64,000 nt of DNA from Chloroflexi bacterium bin20. Lineage in GTDB: Bacteria > Chloroflexota > Anaerolineae > Aggregatilineales > Phototrophicaceae. The position numbers and the translations under genes were made by a program. Location: assembly GCA_002238485.1 (NCBI GenBank), contig MPMG01000001.1, forward strand, positions 434,001 through 498,000, in the 5' to 3' direction. Position 1 is the stretch's first letter; the number at the start of each line of letters is the position of its first letter. Below are positions 16,509 through 26,771 of this stretch, piece after piece. Below the pieces are notes generated by a model that was not told the origin of the DNA, did no database searches, and saw only the letters and a list, made by a program, of their open reading frames with translations.

Positions 16509-17798
16509 ATGCCGATTTCAATAATCATTGGCGCACAATGGGGCGATGAAGGCAAAGGCCGCGTGGTCGATTGGCTGGCGTCTTCGGCGGATATCGTCGC
16601 GCGCTATGCAGGTGGCGACAACGCCGGACACACCGTCGCGCTGGAGGGCGAGGTCTACAAGCTGCATTTGCTGCCCTCTGGCGTATTGCATGACCAGGTC
16701 ATTTCGGTCATGGGCAATGGCATGGTCATCAATCCAGTCAACCTGGTGCGCGAGATCAAAGCGCTACGAGCCATGGGCATCGAAATCACGCCGCAGAACC
16801 TGATCATTAGTTCACGCGCGCACATCATCACACCGGCGCATATCGCGCTGGACGCGGCGACGGAATCCGCCTTGGGCGACGCGAAAATTGGCACGACCCT
16901 GCGCGGCATCGGACCCGCCTACCTCGATAAAAGCGGACGCGCAGGCATTCGCACTGGTGATATGCTGCTGGATGTAGAGGTCTTCGCCGAAAGGCTGATT
17001 AGCGCCATCGAAGCGACCCAAGACAGTTTGCGGCAGCAGGGCATGGAGGCGCTGGATGCGCGCGCGGCGGCCATGAGTTATCTGGAAGCGGTTGATTTCT
17101 TGCGAGGCTTCATTCAAGATGCTTCAATATACCTGCACGAGGCGCTGACCGATGGCGCACGTGTCGTCTGTGAAGGCGCGCAGGGCACGTTGTTGGATAT
17201 CGACCACGGCAGCTATCCTTTTGTGACCAGTTCGTCGCCCACAGCTGGCGGCGCACTGACTGGTTTGGGTGTCGGGCCACTGAGAGTCGATCGTGTGCTG
17301 GGCGTGGCAAAAGCCTTTAGCACGCGCGTTGGTGGCGGTCCCATGCCAACCGAACTTGAAGGCGAGGTGGCAAAGCGACTGCGCGGCAGCGGCGAAAATT
17401 TCTGGGACGAATTCGGCACGACAACCGGACGTCCCCGCCGCTGTGGCTGGCTGGATGGCGTGATGCTGCGCTATGCCACCATGGTCAACGGTTTCAGCGA
17501 GTTGATGTTGACAAAGATGGACATCTTGTCTGGATTTGACGAACTAAAACTGGCGACAGCCTACGAGATTGACGGCCTGCGCAGTGACCATCCACCTGTG
17601 ACCAATGAGCAGCTGGAACGGGCAACAGCCTTGTATGAAACACTGCCCGGCTGGACAGAGGACATCAGCGGCTGTCGGACTTTCGCGCAATTGCCAACTG
17701 CAGCGCAGCATTATGTCCAGCGCGTATCTGCGCTTTGCGGCGTGCCCATCAACATGATCAGCGTAGGCCCCGAACGCGACCAGTTGGTGCAGCGATGA
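16509..17798 (+). CDS. purA: Adenylosuccinate synthetase
   Basis: PurA couples IMP and aspartate with GTP hydrolysis on the way to AMP. The 429-residue product starts with the P-loop GAQWGDEGKGRVVDWLA, then GGDNAGHTV (IMP site), and later EGAQGTLLDIDHGSYPFVTSS and TTGRPRRCGW. All are diagnostic and the length is typical. It is the most clearly essential gene of this plus-strand run. Confidence 0.97.
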   Translation: MPISIIIGAQWGDEGKGRVVDWLASSADIVARYAGGDNAGHTVALEGEVYKLHLLPSGVLHDQVISVMGNGMVINPVNLVREIKALRAMGIEITPQNLIISSRAHIITPAHIALDAATESALGDAKIGTTLRGIGPAYLDKSGRAGIRTGDMLLDVEVFAERLISAIEATQDSLRQQGMEALDARAAAMSYLEAVDFLRGFIQDASIYLHEALTDGARVVCEGAQGTLLDIDHGSYPFVTSSSPTAGGALTGLGVGPLRVDRVLGVAKAFSTRVGGGPMPTELEGEVAKRLRGSGENFWDEFGTTTGRPRRCGWLDGVMLRYATMVNGFSELMLTKMDILSGFDELKLATAYEIDGLRSDHPPVTNEQLERATALYETLPGWTEDISGCRTFAQLPTAAQHYVQRVSALCGVPINMISVGPERDQLVQR

Positions 17799-17874
17799 GC
17801 GCGATTGCTGCCTTGCGCCTGTGGCTGCGCGCAGCTACAATTGCAGCAGATGAGAAAGCTTGGAGAGCAGAACC

Positions 17875-18147
17875 ATGAAAGCTTTGGGCGCAGTCGCAGT
17901 CATTCTCATCGTCTTGCTGGCTGGGGGCGCAATCACCTCCAACCTGTTGTCGTCCGATCTGGCCATCCAGCAGACGACCGACCCCAGCGGCGATTTTCTC
18001 ACGGCCACGCCCGACCAGGCTGTTGCATTCTTGCTGGTAACTGGCTTCATCATTTTCAATGTCCTGGGCGCGGGCCTGACCCTCATGATCGTCTTCTGGC
18101 TGCTCAACCATGGCGTCGCCGCCGTCCGCCAGGAATCCGCTTCCTGA
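17875..18147 (+). CDS. Small two-helix membrane protein
   Basis: The ATG at 17875 follows GGAGAG at good spacing; the longer frame has no ribosome site. The 90-residue protein has a first hydrophobic segment at about residues 3-25, a short polar loop with TDPSG, and a second at about 42-70. I do not recognise a family. It precedes a membrane-anchored c-type cytochrome by 22 bp, so a role next to an electron-transport component is possible but only inferred from position. Confidence 0.65.
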   Translation: MKALGAVAVILIVLLAGGAITSNLLSSDLAIQQTTDPSGDFLTATPDQAVAFLLVTGFIIFNVLGAGLTLMIVFWLLNHGVAAVRQESAS

Positions 18148-18169
18148 ACGACAATTCATCCAAATCACA

Positions 18170-18637
18170 ATGACAAATCAAGAAGACAGCAGCAGGGCGC
18201 GGACTAAGCGAGTCGTTTTTGTTGCCGCTTTGGCTTGCTTCGCGGCATTCGTCTTGGTGATCGCCGTATTGCTCAGTTCTGGCGCGGGTGGACAAGCCGC
18301 CAGCAGCGATGCCTATCGCGCCGAGCTCGCTACAGCGCTCGTAGACCAAGACTGGATCATTGGCGAGAAATTGTCGGCGCAGTACGAATGCAATGCCTGC
18401 CACATGGTGGGCGACGGCAGCACAGCGCCGCTCTATACCGGGCTGGCGGATGCAGCCGAGACACGCCGCGAGCAACTGGATGCCGAGCAGTATCTATACG
18501 AAGCCATTGTCTATCCCGGCGCGTACCTGGTCGATGGCTACACCGATGCCATGCCCAACAATTACGGCGACCGCTTGTCGCTGCCAGAGATTGGTCATCT
18601 CATCGCCTACTTAAAAACATTTCGCGCTGAGCCATGA
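18170..18637 (+). CDS. Membrane-anchored monoheme c-type cytochrome
   Basis: The 155-residue protein has a basic N-terminus, one transmembrane segment (about residues 15-37) and a single heme-binding CNACH at about residues 73-77. A likely axial Met lies in DAMPNNYG near the end. The short domain after the anchor fits a class I cytochrome facing outside the membrane. The start at 18170 is the first ATG after the upstream gene; its ribosome site is poor, and a longer start at 18110 inside the upstream gene cannot be excluded. It overlaps rqcH by four bases, an unusual pairing of functions. Confidence 0.82.
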   Translation: MTNQEDSSRARTKRVVFVAALACFAAFVLVIAVLLSSGAGGQAASSDAYRAELATALVDQDWIIGEKLSAQYECNACHMVGDGSTAPLYTGLADAAETRREQLDAEQYLYEAIVYPGAYLVDGYTDAMPNNYGDRLSLPEIGHLIAYLKTFRAEP

Positions 18638-20346
18638 GCCCCGACAGTTTCGCCATTGCGGCGCTTGTCGATGAACTGCGCGATCTGCTGCCTGGCGGAC
18701 GCATCCAGGATGTCGTCGATGTCGCGCCCATGTCGCTGGGGCTGGAAGTGTACGCGCAGGGCAAACGACATTACTTGCTCTTCTGCGCCGATTCGCAACA
18801 GCCGCGCGTGCATCTGGTCGTGTCAAAGCTGCGCCGCGGCACACAAAAGCCGACTCAGCTGGGCTTGCTGTTTCGGCGGTATGTCGAAGGCGGACGCATC
18901 GCAAGCATTGGCCAGCCGGCCTGGGAGCGCCTGCTGGAAATCGATGTCGAAGGGGAAGAAGGACGCGTACGCATCGTCGCGGAATTGATGCCACGCCGAG
19001 CCAACCTGCTGCTGCTGCGTGAAGGCATCATCCTGGATTGCCTGAAGCGCGTGGGTCCAGACGACAACCGCTACCGCCTCAGCCTGCCCAACCACGATTA
19101 TGTGCCGCCGCCGCCCATCCAAAATCAGCTTGATCCCGCCACGATTTCCGCCGCCGATCTGCAGCGCATCCTGGATAGCGCCGACAAGCCAACGCGGCAA
19201 ATCCGGCGTCTGCTGCCCGGGCGCATCCTGAGCATGAGTCCATTGCTGGCCAAAGAGATCGTTTTTCGCGCGGCAAGCGATAGTTCGGCGCGGGCAAGCG
19301 ACATGGACGGCGCGAGGCTGTATTCCGCATTTGACGAGGTGATGCAGCCACTGCTCATTCGAAATTGGCAGCCAGGCGTCGGGCGCGAATCGGGGCTTGC
19401 CACTGCCTTTGCCGCCTGTCCATTGACTCACCTCGATTGGCAGCCCCGCAGCTCGATCAGCGAGGCGATGGCCGCGGTGTATGGCGAGATCACCGGCAGC
19501 CAAGCCTATGACGAAGCGCGCAAACCCGTGCAAGCTGCGCTGGTCGATGCCAAAGCCAAATTGTCTGGCAAGCTGGAGTCGCTGCGGCAGGGACTTCGCG
19601 ATGAAAGCGAACGCGAGCGACTGCGGCAATCTGGCGAACTCATCCTTGCCTATCAATATGCCATTTCCGAAGGGCAGAGCGAATTGCGCGCGCAATACGA
19701 CTTCGACTCGCCCGAGCTGGTCATCGGCCTCGATGCGCGCCGCAGTCCGCTCGAGAATGCGCAGACTTATTTCCGTCGCTACGATAAAGCCAAAGCCGCT
19801 GCCCAGGCTGTGCCGGCTTTGATCGCCGAAACCGAACTGGAACTGGCCTATATCGAGCAGCTGCAAGCCGACCTCGCCAACGCAGCCAATTGGCTGGAGA
19901 TTGACGATGTCATCCAGTCGCTGCAAGCGCGCGGACATTGGGGTGGCGCTCGCCTAAAACGACTGGGCGGAGGCGGCAGGCAAGGACCGCTGCGCATCGT
20001 CAGCCGTGACGGCTATGTGCTTTGGGTGGGGCGCAACAGCCGCCAAAATGCCCAGCTGACTTTCAAACGCGCCAACCCGCAGGACATTTGGCTGCACGCG
20101 CGCGATGTGCCCGGCGCGCATGTCGTCATCCGCGATGACGGCCGGCGCATCAAAGAAGAACTGCTGATGGAAGCCGCCGCTGTGGCCGCGCATTACAGTC
20201 AACGCCGAGACGACAGCAAGGTCCAGGTTGACTATACGCGCGTCAAGTATGTGCGCGCCATCAAAGCCGCTGGACCCGGCATGGTTACTTATCGCAACGA
20301 GAAATCGCTGTGGGTGCAGCCGCAGGACGAAAACATTTTGGCTTAG
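18634..20346 (+). CDS. rqcH: NFACT family ribosome quality-control protein (RqcH-like)
   Basis: The 570-residue protein has the family order: NFACT-N with an ELMPRRANLLLL motif, two HhH-like and coiled-coil segments (about 300-420), and a C-terminal NFACT-R domain with DIWLHARDVPGAHV and YTRVKYVR. RqcH binds the obstructed 50S subunit and recruits tRNA-Ala to add Ala tails. In the NFACT-N domain the conserved Asp-Arg pair needed for tRNA contact reads Glu98-Arg99 here. The 3' end overlaps the convergent glycosyltransferase by four bases. Confidence 0.9.
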   Translation: MSPDSFAIAALVDELRDLLPGGRIQDVVDVAPMSLGLEVYAQGKRHYLLFCADSQQPRVHLVVSKLRRGTQKPTQLGLLFRRYVEGGRIASIGQPAWERLLEIDVEGEEGRVRIVAELMPRRANLLLLREGIILDCLKRVGPDDNRYRLSLPNHDYVPPPPIQNQLDPATISAADLQRILDSADKPTRQIRRLLPGRILSMSPLLAKEIVFRAASDSSARASDMDGARLYSAFDEVMQPLLIRNWQPGVGRESGLATAFAACPLTHLDWQPRSSISEAMAAVYGEITGSQAYDEARKPVQAALVDAKAKLSGKLESLRQGLRDESERERLRQSGELILAYQYAISEGQSELRAQYDFDSPELVIGLDARRSPLENAQTYFRRYDKAKAAAQAVPALIAETELELAYIEQLQADLANAANWLEIDDVIQSLQARGHWGGARLKRLGGGGRQGPLRIVSRDGYVLWVGRNSRQNAQLTFKRANPQDIWLHARDVPGAHVVIRDDGRRIKEELLMEAAAVAAHYSQRRDDSKVQVDYTRVKYVRAIKAAGPGMVTYRNEKSLWVQPQDENILA

Positions 20347-21539
20347 GAATCGGCATCGTCGGACAAGATGTGGCTGGCGGCATCGAGAACTTGTTTCACT
20401 TCAATATCGCGCACGCAAGGATGATAAGCCAGATCATCGCCGCGCCAATCCAGGATGCGACAGGGCGCGCAAGCCAGATCTGCTGTGAGCGCGATGTGTC
20501 GAGTTGGATCTCCCCAAGGCGCAAATTCGACTGGATCGGCTGGGCCAAATAGCGCAATGGTCGGCGTACCCAGCGCCGCCGCCACATGCAGCGCGCCACT
20601 ATCTGGACCCAAGACGAGGCTCGACCTGTCGTACAGAGCCGCCAACTGCCCGATGCTTGTCCCGACAATGTTGTGCCCGGCCTGCGACATCTGCGCGCGG
20701 ATCTCGGCGATCAAGTTGGATTCGCTGGCAGTGCCTGTGAATAGAATTGAGCAATCCATGGCGCTGTGCAAGGCATCCGCCACCGCCGCCCACTTGTCGC
20801 TGCGCCACAGCTTGCTGGCAGCGCCTGAACCGGGGTGGATGCAGACCAGCTGGCGTCCCCTGGCTATGCACAGATCTGCAAGCCGCCCTTCAAGACCCAC
20901 GCGGTCGGCATCATCCAGTGGAAAACCGAGGCGAATGTCGGCGCGAAGAACGGTCCCTGTCCAGGGGGTCACCAGTCGCAAACTCTGCTGGACGGCATGC
21001 TCGTGCCGCAATTCCTGGGCTTCGGTCAGGAAGGGCGCGACATTGGCCTGGCTGTAGCCGATGCGCCGCGGGATGCCAGCCAGGTATGCCAGCAGCGCGC
21101 CCCACCAGTGGTCGGGTCGCATGACGATGGCGCAATCATAGCCGCCCGTCTGTCGCAAAGTCCGCGCCCAGCGCAGCGCCAGCAGATAAGCATTGCCTGC
21201 GCTTTGACCGCGAGCAAAAGCGGGGAACGGCAGCGTATGTACCTGGTCGATTGCTGCATAGCGCGAAAGCAATTCTGCCGACCAAGGACCGCAAAGCACA
21301 TGAATTTGCAGGTCGGGGCGCGCTCGCTTCAGCAGCCCGATGGCAGCCGTTGACAACAGTGCGTCGCCTAGGTGGTCGGGACGAATGATCAGCAGGCGCT
21401 TGCCATTGCCGCGCTGCATTGGGACAGGAAACAGCGCCACGGCTTTGAGCAGCTTGTTGCGCAGTTGATGTTTGCGCGACGGTCGGTGTCGGGCGATTGC
21501 CAAGTGGCGGTTGCGCTCTGCGAGTGACTGCTTATCCAA
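20343..21539 (-). CDS. Glycosyltransferase family 9 (heptosyltransferase-like)
   Basis: The protein has the GT9 layout: RLLIIRPDHLGDALLST at the N-terminal lobe, then VCIHPGSGAASKLWRSDKWA, and GPDSGALHVAAALGTPTIALFGPADP in the nucleotide-sugar lobe. The start is uncertain: TTG at 21539 overlaps the end of the upstream glycosyltransferase by 8 bases and gives about 398 residues, while ATG at 21419 would give a shorter protein starting just before RLLII. It is the last of three minus-strand glycosyltransferases, likely building a cell-surface glycan. The acceptor and sugar are unknown. Confidence 0.87.
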   Translation of the reverse strand: MDKQSLAERNRHLAIARHRPSRKHQLRNKLLKAVALFPVPMQRGNGKRLLIIRPDHLGDALLSTAAIGLLKRARPDLQIHVLCGPWSAELLSRYAAIDQVHTLPFPAFARGQSAGNAYLLALRWARTLRQTGGYDCAIVMRPDHWWGALLAYLAGIPRRIGYSQANVAPFLTEAQELRHEHAVQQSLRLVTPWTGTVLRADIRLGFPLDDADRVGLEGRLADLCIARGRQLVCIHPGSGAASKLWRSDKWAAVADALHSAMDCSILFTGTASESNLIAEIRAQMSQAGHNIVGTSIGQLAALYDRSSLVLGPDSGALHVAAALGTPTIALFGPADPVEFAPWGDPTRHIALTADLACAPCRILDWRGDDLAYHPCVRDIEVKQVLDAASHILSDDADS

Positions 21540-22740
21540 GCCCGATGCTCCGATAGCCGTCCAAGAGCCGCGGCAGCAGCGCCGACCAATCGTAGTGCTT
21601 GCGCACGCTTGCCTGTGCCGAAGCACCTGTTTCTGCGCGCGCCGCATCGTCCTTCAGCAGCGCCACGATCGCCTCGGCAAAATCTTCGGCTGTGTCGGCA
21701 AGTTGCAGGGTCGCCAGCGCCTCGTCGTGCAAGCCAGCTGCGCCAATGGAAGTCGAGACGACCGTGCAGCCACTCGCCAGCGCCTGCAGAATCTTGAGTC
21801 GGGTGCCGCTGCCCATGCGCAAGGGCACGATGTATAGCGCCGCCGCGTGCAGATAGGGCTGCACCGATTCGACCCAGCCCGTAACTCGCGTATTTTCGTC
21901 GGCCAGCGCCAGGATGCGGGCATGCGGGTTGCGCCCAACGATGCATAGACGCGTCTGTGGCAGGTTTTCGCGGACGCGCGGCATGATCTCGGCGCAGAAC
22001 CACTCGATAGCATCAACATTGGGGCGATAGTCCATCTTGCCGCTGAAAACCAGTTGCCAGCGCTCGCGGAGACTGGAGTCGGGCGGACGATAATCGTCAA
22101 CGGTGATGCCATTGGACAGTACATAGATGGGCGCGCCGGCATGTTGCAACAACAGTTGTTCGTCTTCGCCGCTGACAGCCACGACCAGGTCGACCGCACG
22201 GCAAATCTCGCCTTCGAATCGCAGCAAACGGCGGGCTTGCACACGTGAATAAAGCGCGGATAGCCAGCGTCGCGGCTGCTGTCGGTCGATTTGCGCGATG
22301 GCACGTTGCAAATCCGCTTCGGCATTTTGGGCATCGTAGACCAGTTTCGCGCCCTGGCCATGCGCTTGTATCAGCGGCAGAAAGCGCCCGAACTCAATGC
22401 CAAAGAACTGAATCAAATCGAAAGTCTCGCCGTGCAGCAGCGCTTTTATGGACTGCTCGAATGTCGCGCTGGCCAGCCGATGCTGCATATCAGCTTGCCC
22501 GCTGGTCAGCATCTTCTGCAGACGTTTGCGGCGGCTGTGGGTGGGCAGCGGCACAACCTGCACAGTCGTGCATAGCTCATAAAGCGGGTTGCTTTCTGCG
22601 GACGGCATGGCGCTGGCGAAGCTCAATAGCGCGATCTCGTGCCCGGCCTCGCGCAGACCACGCAGCATGCCGAAGCTGCGCAGGGCAACGCCAGACTCGC
22701 AGGGATAGGGCAGGTCGGGCGTCAAAAGCAGAATCTTCAT
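21532..22740 (-). CDS. Glycosyltransferase family 4
   Basis: The 402-residue protein starts MKILLLTPDLPYPCESG, has the acceptor-side AHGQGAKLVYDAQNAE segment, and ends with the GT4 donor lobe: SNGITVDDY, GKMDYRPNVDAIEWF, CIVGRNPHARI and PLRMGSGTRLKILQALASG with the conserved acidic/Gly region. It likely transfers a sugar to a lipid- or glycan-linked acceptor at the inner membrane face. It lies 7 bp after another GT4 gene and overlaps the GT9 gene. Confidence 0.9.
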   Translation of the reverse strand: MKILLLTPDLPYPCESGVALRSFGMLRGLREAGHEIALLSFASAMPSAESNPLYELCTTVQVVPLPTHSRRKRLQKMLTSGQADMQHRLASATFEQSIKALLHGETFDLIQFFGIEFGRFLPLIQAHGQGAKLVYDAQNAEADLQRAIAQIDRQQPRRWLSALYSRVQARRLLRFEGEICRAVDLVVAVSGEDEQLLLQHAGAPIYVLSNGITVDDYRPPDSSLRERWQLVFSGKMDYRPNVDAIEWFCAEIMPRVRENLPQTRLCIVGRNPHARILALADENTRVTGWVESVQPYLHAAALYIVPLRMGSGTRLKILQALASGCTVVSTSIGAAGLHDEALATLQLADTAEDFAEAIVALLKDDAARAETGASAQASVRKHYDWSALLPRLLDGYRSIGLG

Positions 22741-22747
22741 GCGTTGC

Positions 22748-23851
22748 CTAGCTCAAGAGGCTATCGTAACAGTCGAGCACGATGCGCGCCGACTTCCGCC
22801 AGCTGAATTGCGCCGCTCGTTGCAGTGCCCGCCTCGTTTGGATCGCCAGCCAGTCGCTGTCGGTCAATGCCCGTTTTATAGCGGTTGCGATTGTGCTGTG
22901 ATCCTGCGGGTCGATCAGCGCGCCGACATCGCCGACGATCTCGTGCAAGGCGCCGACCTGGCTGACGATAGGCACAGCGCCGCAGGCCATCGCCTCCAGC
23001 GCGGTCAAGCCGAAGCCTTCGTGAAAAGACGGCAGGACAACTGCGCAGGCGCGATTGTAGACGGCCGGCAGTTGCTCATCGCTGACGGCGTGGCGCAGAA
23101 GAATGTGCTCGTCCATGCCCAGGGCGCCAACATCCGCCAGCACCTGCTTATAATGCCAGCCCAGCCGCCCCACCACCACCAGCTTGGGCGCATCGGGCAA
23201 TTCCAGCTTCAAGTCACGATAGGCTTTCGCCAGGCCCGCCAGGTTTTTGCGCGGTTCCAACGTGCCCACAAAAAGAAGGTATTCGTCGGGCAGCTCCAAG
23301 GCTCGCAGCGCATCAACGGTTTGGGCGGTGGACAAGGGGCGAAAGCGCTCTTCGGCGGCCAGCAGATGCACGGTGATATTGTCCGCTGGCACATCCAATA
23401 TGGCGACAAGGTCGTCTTTGGTCGTCTGACTGTTTGCCAGGATATGATCGGCGCGCGCAACCGAAGCTTCGATCTGACCATTGTAGTAATGGCGGCTTTC
23501 GGCGGTCAGGTATTCAGGGAAATGGATGAAGTTGAGATCATGCACGGTGATGATATGCCGCTTTGCGCCACGGTGGGGCGCAATGAAATCGGGGCTGTGC
23601 AGCAGGTCGAGTCGATGTCGCCACAATTCGATGGAAAGCGCGCTGCGTTCCAGCCGATGATGCGGCGGCGTCCACAAACTGGCGCTGGAGAAACGAACCG
23701 AAAGGGGTTTTTCTGCCTTGCGACTCTGCAATATAGTCAGTTTGTGCGGCGGGGAATGCAGTTCGTAGGCAGCGATTAGCGCCGTGATATATCGGCTGAT
23801 GCCGCCGACGCGATAATAGGTCAGCCGCGCGTCGATTCCGATATGTGCCAT
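22748..23851 (-). CDS. Glycosyltransferase family 4
   Basis: This 367-residue protein opens with MAHIGIDARL and GGISRYITAL, has HDLNFIHFPEYL, and a donor lobe with YLLFVGTLEPRKNLAGLAKAY, LVVVGRLGW and PSFHEGFGLTALEAMACG, the EX7E-type region of mannosyltransferase-like GT4 enzymes. It is first in the three-gene glycan cluster. Its start lies 63 bp from the divergent sugar kinase. Confidence 0.92.
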   Translation of the reverse strand: MAHIGIDARLTYYRVGGISRYITALIAAYELHSPPHKLTILQSRKAEKPLSVRFSSASLWTPPHHRLERSALSIELWRHRLDLLHSPDFIAPHRGAKRHIITVHDLNFIHFPEYLTAESRHYYNGQIEASVARADHILANSQTTKDDLVAILDVPADNITVHLLAAEERFRPLSTAQTVDALRALELPDEYLLFVGTLEPRKNLAGLAKAYRDLKLELPDAPKLVVVGRLGWHYKQVLADVGALGMDEHILLRHAVSDEQLPAVYNRACAVVLPSFHEGFGLTALEAMACGAVPIVSQVGALHEIVGDVGALIDPQDHSTIATAIKRALTDSDWLAIQTRRALQRAAQFSWRKSARIVLDCYDSLLS

Positions 23852-23914
23852 TGCCGCATTGTAGCGGTATCATCAGTCCTGCGCTAGCGAAAGCTGCCGG
23901 GCAAGGAGGGCGAA

Positions 23915-24886
23915 ATGCAAAGATTCGATGTGGTCACCCTGGGCGAATCGATGCTGCGATTGACGCCGCCCGGCTACCTGCGCATCGAGCAGACAGTCAG
24001 CTTTGATATCTGGGTTGGAGGCACTGAATCCAACACGGCGGTCGGATTGGCGCGGCTGGGTATGGATGTGGCCTGGCTGTCGCGCCTGCCCGATTCGCCA
24101 CTGGGTCGCTATATCCGCAACCGCATCGCCCAATATGGCGTCGATGTGAGCCAGGTGGTCTGGGCGCGAGACGAGCGCTTGGGCATCTATTTTCACGAAA
24201 AAGCCATCGATCCGCGCGCCAGCGAAATCATCTATGACCGCCGCGGCTCGGCCATGAGTCGCATGCAGCCCAGCGACTTGCCAGACGAGCTGTTTCAAGT
24301 GGGCGTGGCAGACCTGTTGCATGCAACTGGCATCACACTGGCGATCGGCAGCGCTGCCCGGGCAACTGTGCACGCGGCAATGCGGCAAGCCCAGACGGCC
24401 GGCTGGCGCATCAGTTTCGATACCAATTATCGCAGCAAATTATGGAGTGGCGCAGAAGCGGCAAAGGGCTGCCAGCAGGCGATGCAGATGGCGGATGTGA
24501 TCTTCTGTCCGCTGGACGACTATGGCAATCTGTATGGCGATGCCAGTGCCGATGACGCGCTTTCGGGATTGGCTGAGCGCTTCCCCGATACGTTGATCGT
24601 GATGACGCTGGGCAAGGACGGGGCTATCGCCAAAACGCCGAGGGGCGAAATTTTTCGGCAGCCGGCGATTCTGGCGGGCGAGGTTGGGCGGATCGGCGGC
24701 GGCGATGCCTTTGCGGCGGGCTTTTTGTATGCCTGGCTGCGGCACGCTGATGTCGCGCTGGCATTGAAATGGGGCGCTGCTATGTCGGCGATGAAATACA
24801 CCATCCCCGGCGACTTGCCCCTGGTCGACCGTGAGGCGGTGGCAGCCCTGGCAGCTGGCGCGGTTGGCGGCGGTTTGATCCGCTAA
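23915..24886 (+). CDS. PfkB family sugar kinase (2-keto-3-deoxygluconate kinase-like)
   Basis: The 323-residue protein has the ribokinase fold signatures: [12 protein letters not shown] near the N-terminus, [15 protein letters not shown], and the C-terminal anion hole and base [10 protein letters not shown] (the usual first GAGD is GGGD). The early part resembles KdgK enzymes, which phosphorylate 2-dehydro-3-deoxygluconate, but the substrate is not settled by motif. A strong AAGGAGGG precedes the ATG. No KDPG aldolase gene is adjacent. Confidence 0.86.
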   Translation: MQRFDVVTLGESMLRLTPPGYLRIEQTVSFDIWVGGTESNTAVGLARLGMDVAWLSRLPDSPLGRYIRNRIAQYGVDVSQVVWARDERLGIYFHEKAIDPRASEIIYDRRGSAMSRMQPSDLPDELFQVGVADLLHATGITLAIGSAARATVHAAMRQAQTAGWRISFDTNYRSKLWSGAEAAKGCQQAMQMADVIFCPLDDYGNLYGDASADDALSGLAERFPDTLIVMTLGKDGAIAKTPRGEIFRQPAILAGEVGRIGGGDAFAAGFLYAWLRHADVALALKWGAAMSAMKYTIPGDLPLVDREAVAALAAGAVGGGLIR

Positions 24887-24941
24887 TGATGCACAGCCGC
24901 ATCTGGCAAGTCAAAGCAGCCTCGTCTATACTGCGCGACTT

Positions 24942-26771
24942 ATGCGCCCGACTGCCACCGATCTCATGACCAAAGCTGAAGCCCCAACCGGACACCCTTT
25001 TGTCCGCCTGTTGAATTATGCGACTGTCTACAAACGGCGGGTGGCGCTGGCGACCTTTTATTCTGTCTTGGGCAAGATTTTTGACATCATGCCGCCAGTG
25101 CTGATCGGCATGGCGGTGGATATCGTGGTGCTGCGAGAAGCCTCGCTTTTGGGGCGGCTGGGCGTCAGCGATCTGTCTGTACAACTGCTGATACTGGGTG
25201 GGCTTACGCTGCTGATCTGGATACTGGAATCGGCATTTGAATACATACAGCGCGTGTATTGGCGCAATCTGGCGCAGTCGATGCAGCACGACCTGCGCGC
25301 CGAAGCGTACAACCATGTGCAGCACCTGGAGATGGCTTACTTTGAAGACCAGAGCACGGGCGGACTCATGTCGGTGCTCAACGACGACATCAACCAACTC
25401 GAGCGCTTCTTGGATATCGGCGCAAGCGATGTTGTGCAGATTTTGACGACCGTGATCGTCATCGGCGGCATCTTCGTGGTCATCGCCCCCAGCGTTGCCT
25501 GGATGGCAGCTGTGCCTGTGCCCATCATCATCTGGGGATCGCTGCGCTTCCAAAAGTTGCTCGCGCCGCTCTACAGCGCGGTTCGTGAGCAAGTCGGCAT
25601 GATCAATCATCAACTGGCCAACAGCTTGAGCGGCATCGCCACCATCAAGAGTTTCACGGCTGAAGACTACGAAGCCCAGCGCCTGCGGGTGGAAAGCGGC
25701 GAGTACCTGGAACGCAATCGCCGCGCTATCCGCCTCAGTTCGGCTTTTACGCCTTTGATCCGCATGGCGATTGTGTCGGGTTTCATCGCGATCACGGTGG
25801 CGGGCGGGCAGCTGACCCTGGACGGCGCGCTGGATATCGGCGCCTACAGCGTGCTGATTTTCATGACGCAGCGCTTGCTCTGGCCCCTGACCAAACTGGG
25901 CGAGACATTCGACCAATACCAGCGCGCCATGGCTTCGACCATCCGCATTCTCGATCTGCTGAGCATCAAATCCAGCATCGTCGATGGTCCGTATCGCCTG
26001 AAGAAGCGGGATGTGCGCGGGCATATGTGGCTGGATGATGTGGATTTCGCCTATAGCGACGGTCGCGAGGTCATCCGCGAGTTGAGTTTTGAGGCGCCAG
26101 CTGGCGATACGGTGGCCATCGTCGGCGCGACTGGCGCTGGCAAGAGCACGGTCATCAAGCTGCTGCTGCGCTATTATGATGTAACGAGTGGGCGCGTGCT
26201 GCTGGATGGTTATGACCTGCGCGAGCTGAAGCAAGAAGATATTCGCAATGCCATCGGCTTGGTCAGCCAGGATGTCTTCCTGTTTCATGGCAGCGTGCGC
26301 GAGAATATCACCTATGGCAGCCAGGATGTGCCCGAGCAGCTTATCATCGAAGCCGCCAGGATCGCCGAAGCGCATGAGTTCATCATGGAACTGCCGCAGG
26401 GTTATGACACCGTTGTTGGCGAGCGCGGACAAAAGCTCTCGGGCGGCCAACGTCAGCGGCTGTCTATTGCGCGCGCTGTCTTGAAAGATCCGCCGATTCT
26501 GATCCTGGACGAAGCCACATCGTCAGTCGACAACGAAACCGAAGCCGCCATTCAACGTTCGCTGGAGCGCATTGTCATCGGGCGCACCACCATCGTCATC
26601 GCGCATCGCCTGTCGACCGTGCGCAATGCCGACATGATCTATGTGCTGCAAAATGGGGCGCTGCTAGAAAGCGGTCATCATGATGACCTGGTGCTGCATG
26701 ATGGCTTGTACGCCTCGCTGTGGCGCGTGCAGACGGGCGAACGGGTATTGGCTGCCGAGCATCTAATTTAG
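24942..26771 (+). CDS. ABC exporter, fused membrane and ATPase domains
   Basis: The 609-residue protein has an N-terminal six-helix exporter domain (about residues 25-320, with [22 protein letters not shown]) and a C-terminal ATPase with Walker [10 protein letters not shown], signature LSGGQRQR, Walker [13 protein letters not shown] and the H-loop IAHRLSTV. It works as a dimer to export lipids or drugs. A TATACT box at 24927-24932 is only nine bases from the ATG at 24942, so the mRNA may be leaderless or start codon 9 (24966) may be used. The 3' end overlaps the convergent oxidoreductase by four bases. Confidence 0.93.
   Translation: MRPTATDLMTKAEAPTGHPFVRLLNYATVYKRRVALATFYSVLGKIFDIMPPVLIGMAVDIVVLREASLLGRLGVSDLSVQLLILGGLTLLIWILESAFEYIQRVYWRNLAQSMQHDLRAEAYNHVQHLEMAYFEDQSTGGLMSVLNDDINQLERFLDIGASDVVQILTTVIVIGGIFVVIAPSVAWMAAVPVPIIIWGSLRFQKLLAPLYSAVREQVGMINHQLANSLSGIATIKSFTAEDYEAQRLRVESGEYLERNRRAIRLSSAFTPLIRMAIVSGFIAITVAGGQLTLDGALDIGAYSVLIFMTQRLLWPLTKLGETFDQYQRAMASTIRILDLLSIKSSIVDGPYRLKKRDVRGHMWLDDVDFAYSDGREVIRELSFEAPAGDTVAIVGATGAGKSTVIKLLLRYYDVTSGRVLLDGYDLRELKQEDIRNAIGLVSQDVFLFHGSVRENITYGSQDVPEQLIIEAARIAEAHEFIMELPQGYDTVVGERGQKLSGGQRQRLSIARAVLKDPPILILDEATSSVDNETEAAIQRSLERIVIGRTTIVIAHRLSTVRNADMIYVLQNGALLESGHHDDLVLHDGLYASLWRVQTGERVLAAEHLI

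Noticed and set aside
24780..26450. 556-codon minus-strand ORF across the ABC exporter
   Set aside because: It is the mirror frame of a well-supported ABC exporter; its translation has no domain motifs and is rich in His/Gln/Arg as expected from a shadow frame.
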